From Polaribacter sp. MED152 (GTDB taxonomy: Bacteria; Bacteroidota; Bacteroidia; Flavobacteriales; Flavobacteriaceae): a DNA stretch of 64,000 nt. A program made the position numbers and the translations under genes. The notes beneath the pieces are model-generated. The model worked only from the letters and a program-made list of their open reading frames with translations, did not search any database and had not been told where the DNA came from. Below are positions 62,935 through 64,000 of the stretch, one piece after another (position 1 is the stretch's first letter; each line of letters begins with the position of its first letter). The DNA is taken from contig NC_020830.1 in NCBI RefSeq assembly GCF_000152945.2, positions 434,001-498,000 of the forward strand. The letters are read 5' to 3'.

Positions 62935-63604
62935 CCTCTAATTGTTGGTAAAACCTTTCTTCTATTTTAGTAACATTCTTAATAGTTTCTTTAATCCATT
63001 GCAGATATAGTTGTTCCTTTTCATCGTTAGAAAGCATCCAATCAATACGTGAATTTTTAAGTCTAGTTGTTACATCTTGTAAAATAATAGCTGCAGCTAC
63101 AGAAATGTTAAAACTTTCTGTAAACCCAACCATCGGAATTTTTAAAAAACCATCTGCATGTTCTTTTACAGTATCTGAAATACCTGTTGCTTCTGCTCCA
63201 AAAACAAAAGCCGTTTTTTTATCAATTTTGAAATCTTGTAAAAGATTGGCATCAGCATGTGGAGAGGTTGCTATAATCTGATATCCAGCTGTTTTTAAAT
63301 GATTTAAACATGTTTTCGTATTATCACCATCTGTTTTGTATCTTTTAGTGGTAATCCATTTCTGGGCACCTTTTGTAACATATTTAGATACTCTATTAAT
63401 GTACCTATTCTCTATAACATGTAAATCTTGAACACCAAAAATATCGCAGGTTCTAACTACTGCACTTGCATTATGAGGTTGATAAATATCTTCTAAAACA
63501 ACTGTAAAATGTCTAGTTCTTTCTGCCAAAACTTTCTGAAAAGTCTGTTTTCTTTTGTCAGTCAAAAAACCTTCTAGATACTCCAATAACTTTTTATCTA
63601 CCAT
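62927..63604 (-). CDS. trmH: SpoU/TrmH-family RNA 2'-O-methyltransferase
   Basis: 225 residues. SPOUT knot with motif 1 EDIYQPHNASAVVRTCDIFGVQDLHV (about 38-63), motif 2 FVFGAEATGISDTV (about 133-146) and motif 3 IPMVGFTESFNISVAAAIIL (about 156-175). The EDIYQPHN-ASAVVRT segment and short helical flanks match TrmH, which methylates G18 of tRNAs. The start at 63604 (MVDKKLLEYLE) is preferred over 63616 because the -7 box overlaps the latter. It is divergent from the sirtuin gene. Confidence 0.88.
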   Translation of the reverse strand: MVDKKLLEYLEGFLTDKRKQTFQKVLAERTRHFTVVLEDIYQPHNASAVVRTCDIFGVQDLHVIENRYINRVSKYVTKGAQKWITTKRYKTDGDNTKTCLNHLKTAGYQIIATSPHADANLLQDFKIDKKTAFVFGAEATGISDTVKEHADGFLKIPMVGFTESFNISVAAAIILQDVTTRLKNSRIDWMLSNDEKEQLYLQWIKETIKNVTKIEERFYQQLEDE

Positions 63605-63609
63605 AAATA

Positions 63610-63617
63610 CAAACATA
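63610..63617 (-). promoter_or_regulatory. -7 box immediately before trmH
   Basis: Reads TATGTTTG on the minus strand, full match, only 5 bases from the chosen ATG, consistent with a leaderless message. Confidence 0.45.
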
Positions 63618-63642
63618 TCATTTTATTATTATTTTTACTAAT

Positions 63643-64000
63643 ATGAAAAATGTAGTAGTACTTACAGGTGCAGGAATTTCCGCAGATAGTGGTATAAAAA
63701 CTTTTAGAGATGCTGATGGTTTATGGGAAGGTCATGATGTTATGGAAGTTGCCTCTCCAAGAGGTTTTAGAAATAATCCTGAATTAGTTTTAGACTTTTA
63801 TAATCAAAGAAGAAGGCAATTGTTAGAGGTAGAACCTAATAAAGCGCATTTAAATTTAAAGAAATTAGAAAAATATTATAAGGTAAATATCATTACTCAA
63901 AATGTAGATGATTTGCACGAAAGAGCAGGTAGTATTGCTATTACTCATTTGCATGGAGAGCTATTAAAAGTTAGAAGCACTAAAAATGAAGCAGATGTTC
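63643..64000 (+). CDS. cobB: Sir2-family NAD-dependent deacylase (5' part)
   Basis: 119 codons before the window ends. [21 protein letters not shown] is the sirtuin NAD-binding start, with the FRDADGLWE loop. [14 protein letters not shown] gives the conserved Q-N-x-D site, and HLHGE the catalytic histidine. The [11 protein letters not shown] segment matches the class III (CobB/Sirt5-like) group, whose R-x-x-Y-type residue pair would lie near DFYNQRR. It removes acetyl or succinyl groups from protein lysines. The rest of the gene lies outside the window. Confidence 0.9.
   Translation, partial: MKNVVVLTGAGISADSGIKTFRDADGLWEGHDVMEVASPRGFRNNPELVLDFYNQRRRQLLEVEPNKAHLNLKKLEKYYKVNIITQNVDDLHERAGSIAITHLHGELLKVRSTKNEADV

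Noticed and set aside
1..64000. tRNA, rRNA, insertion sequences, prophage or restriction/defence genes
   Set aside because: Looked for on both strands; no GC-rich cloverleaf-like segment, transposase, integrase, terminal repeats or defence-type domain was recognised.

Overview
The window is chromosomal DNA from a low-GC member of the Bacteroidota, most likely a marine Flavobacteriaceae (Polaribacter/Tenacibaculum-like; the genus is a guess). The reasons are: strongly AT-rich coding sequence; promoters of the Bacteroidota type (TTTG, about 20 bases, TAnnTTTG) with little Shine-Dalgarno signal; proteins with C-terminal type IX secretion (T9SS) sorting domains; a PorX response regulator; an LpxC-FabZ fusion; a fused alpha/beta 2-oxoacid dehydrogenase E1; and bacillithiol synthesis. 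No tRNA, rRNA, CRISPR array, insertion sequence or prophage was seen. Almost everything is ordinary chromosomal gene content.

Layout. 1-4171: end of a split transketolase subunit, bshA, a DUF937 protein, a dicarboxylate symporter and a small TerB-like protein. 4201-11538: a complete histidine operon hisGDCBHAF(IE). It is preceded by a short leader ORF with four consecutive His codons and a terminator, a classical-looking attenuator. 11577-15088: small stress-type proteins, a secreted TraB/TIKI-like protein, a membrane LytTR regulator and an EamA transporter that seems to start at CTG. 15381-17267: a secreted T9SS protein with a duplicated glycan-binding-like module. 17486-23517: a ribosome hibernation factor followed by genes for handling thiol and electrophile stress (old yellow enzyme, peroxiredoxin-like protein, DJ-1 protein, KefF/KefC-type K+ efflux), with two tandem 67-residue winged-helix proteins among them. 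23627-26146: a CsgG-like secreted protein, an ACR3 arsenite exporter and a lipoprotein. 26342-32375: RDD protein divergent from a SpoIIM-DUF4129-DUF4350-MoxR-DUF58 operon. 32437-42771: mixed housekeeping genes, including TruC-like pseudouridine synthase, a quinone-oxidoreductase-like enzyme, fused E1 dehydrogenase, Lrp regulator, M14 peptidase, Xre regulator, prohibitin-like protein and a VWA membrane protein. 42772-43088: a gene-free stretch that may encode a small RNA. 43089-50880: fabG, sucD and the lipid A operon (HD hydrolase, lpxD, lpxC-fabZ, lpxA, efp, a second lpxD-like gene). 50994-59834: porX, a TPR protein and a 2165-residue T9SS adhesin with 14 cadherin-like modules. 60317-64000: tsaE, alanine dehydrogenase, small proteins, a SpoU methyltransferase and the start of a sirtuin gene.

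How the genes connect. The his operon is a self-contained pathway with its own cis-regulation. PorX is the known regulator of T9SS in this phylum, and two T9SS cargo proteins lie in the same window. Bacillithiol (bshA) replaces glutathione in these bacteria, which bears on how the Kef-type K+ efflux pair may be gated. The most interesting items are the his attenuator, the possible small RNA at 42.8-43.0 kb, the higher-order module duplication in the giant adhesin, and the paired small winged-helix proteins within a stress cluster.
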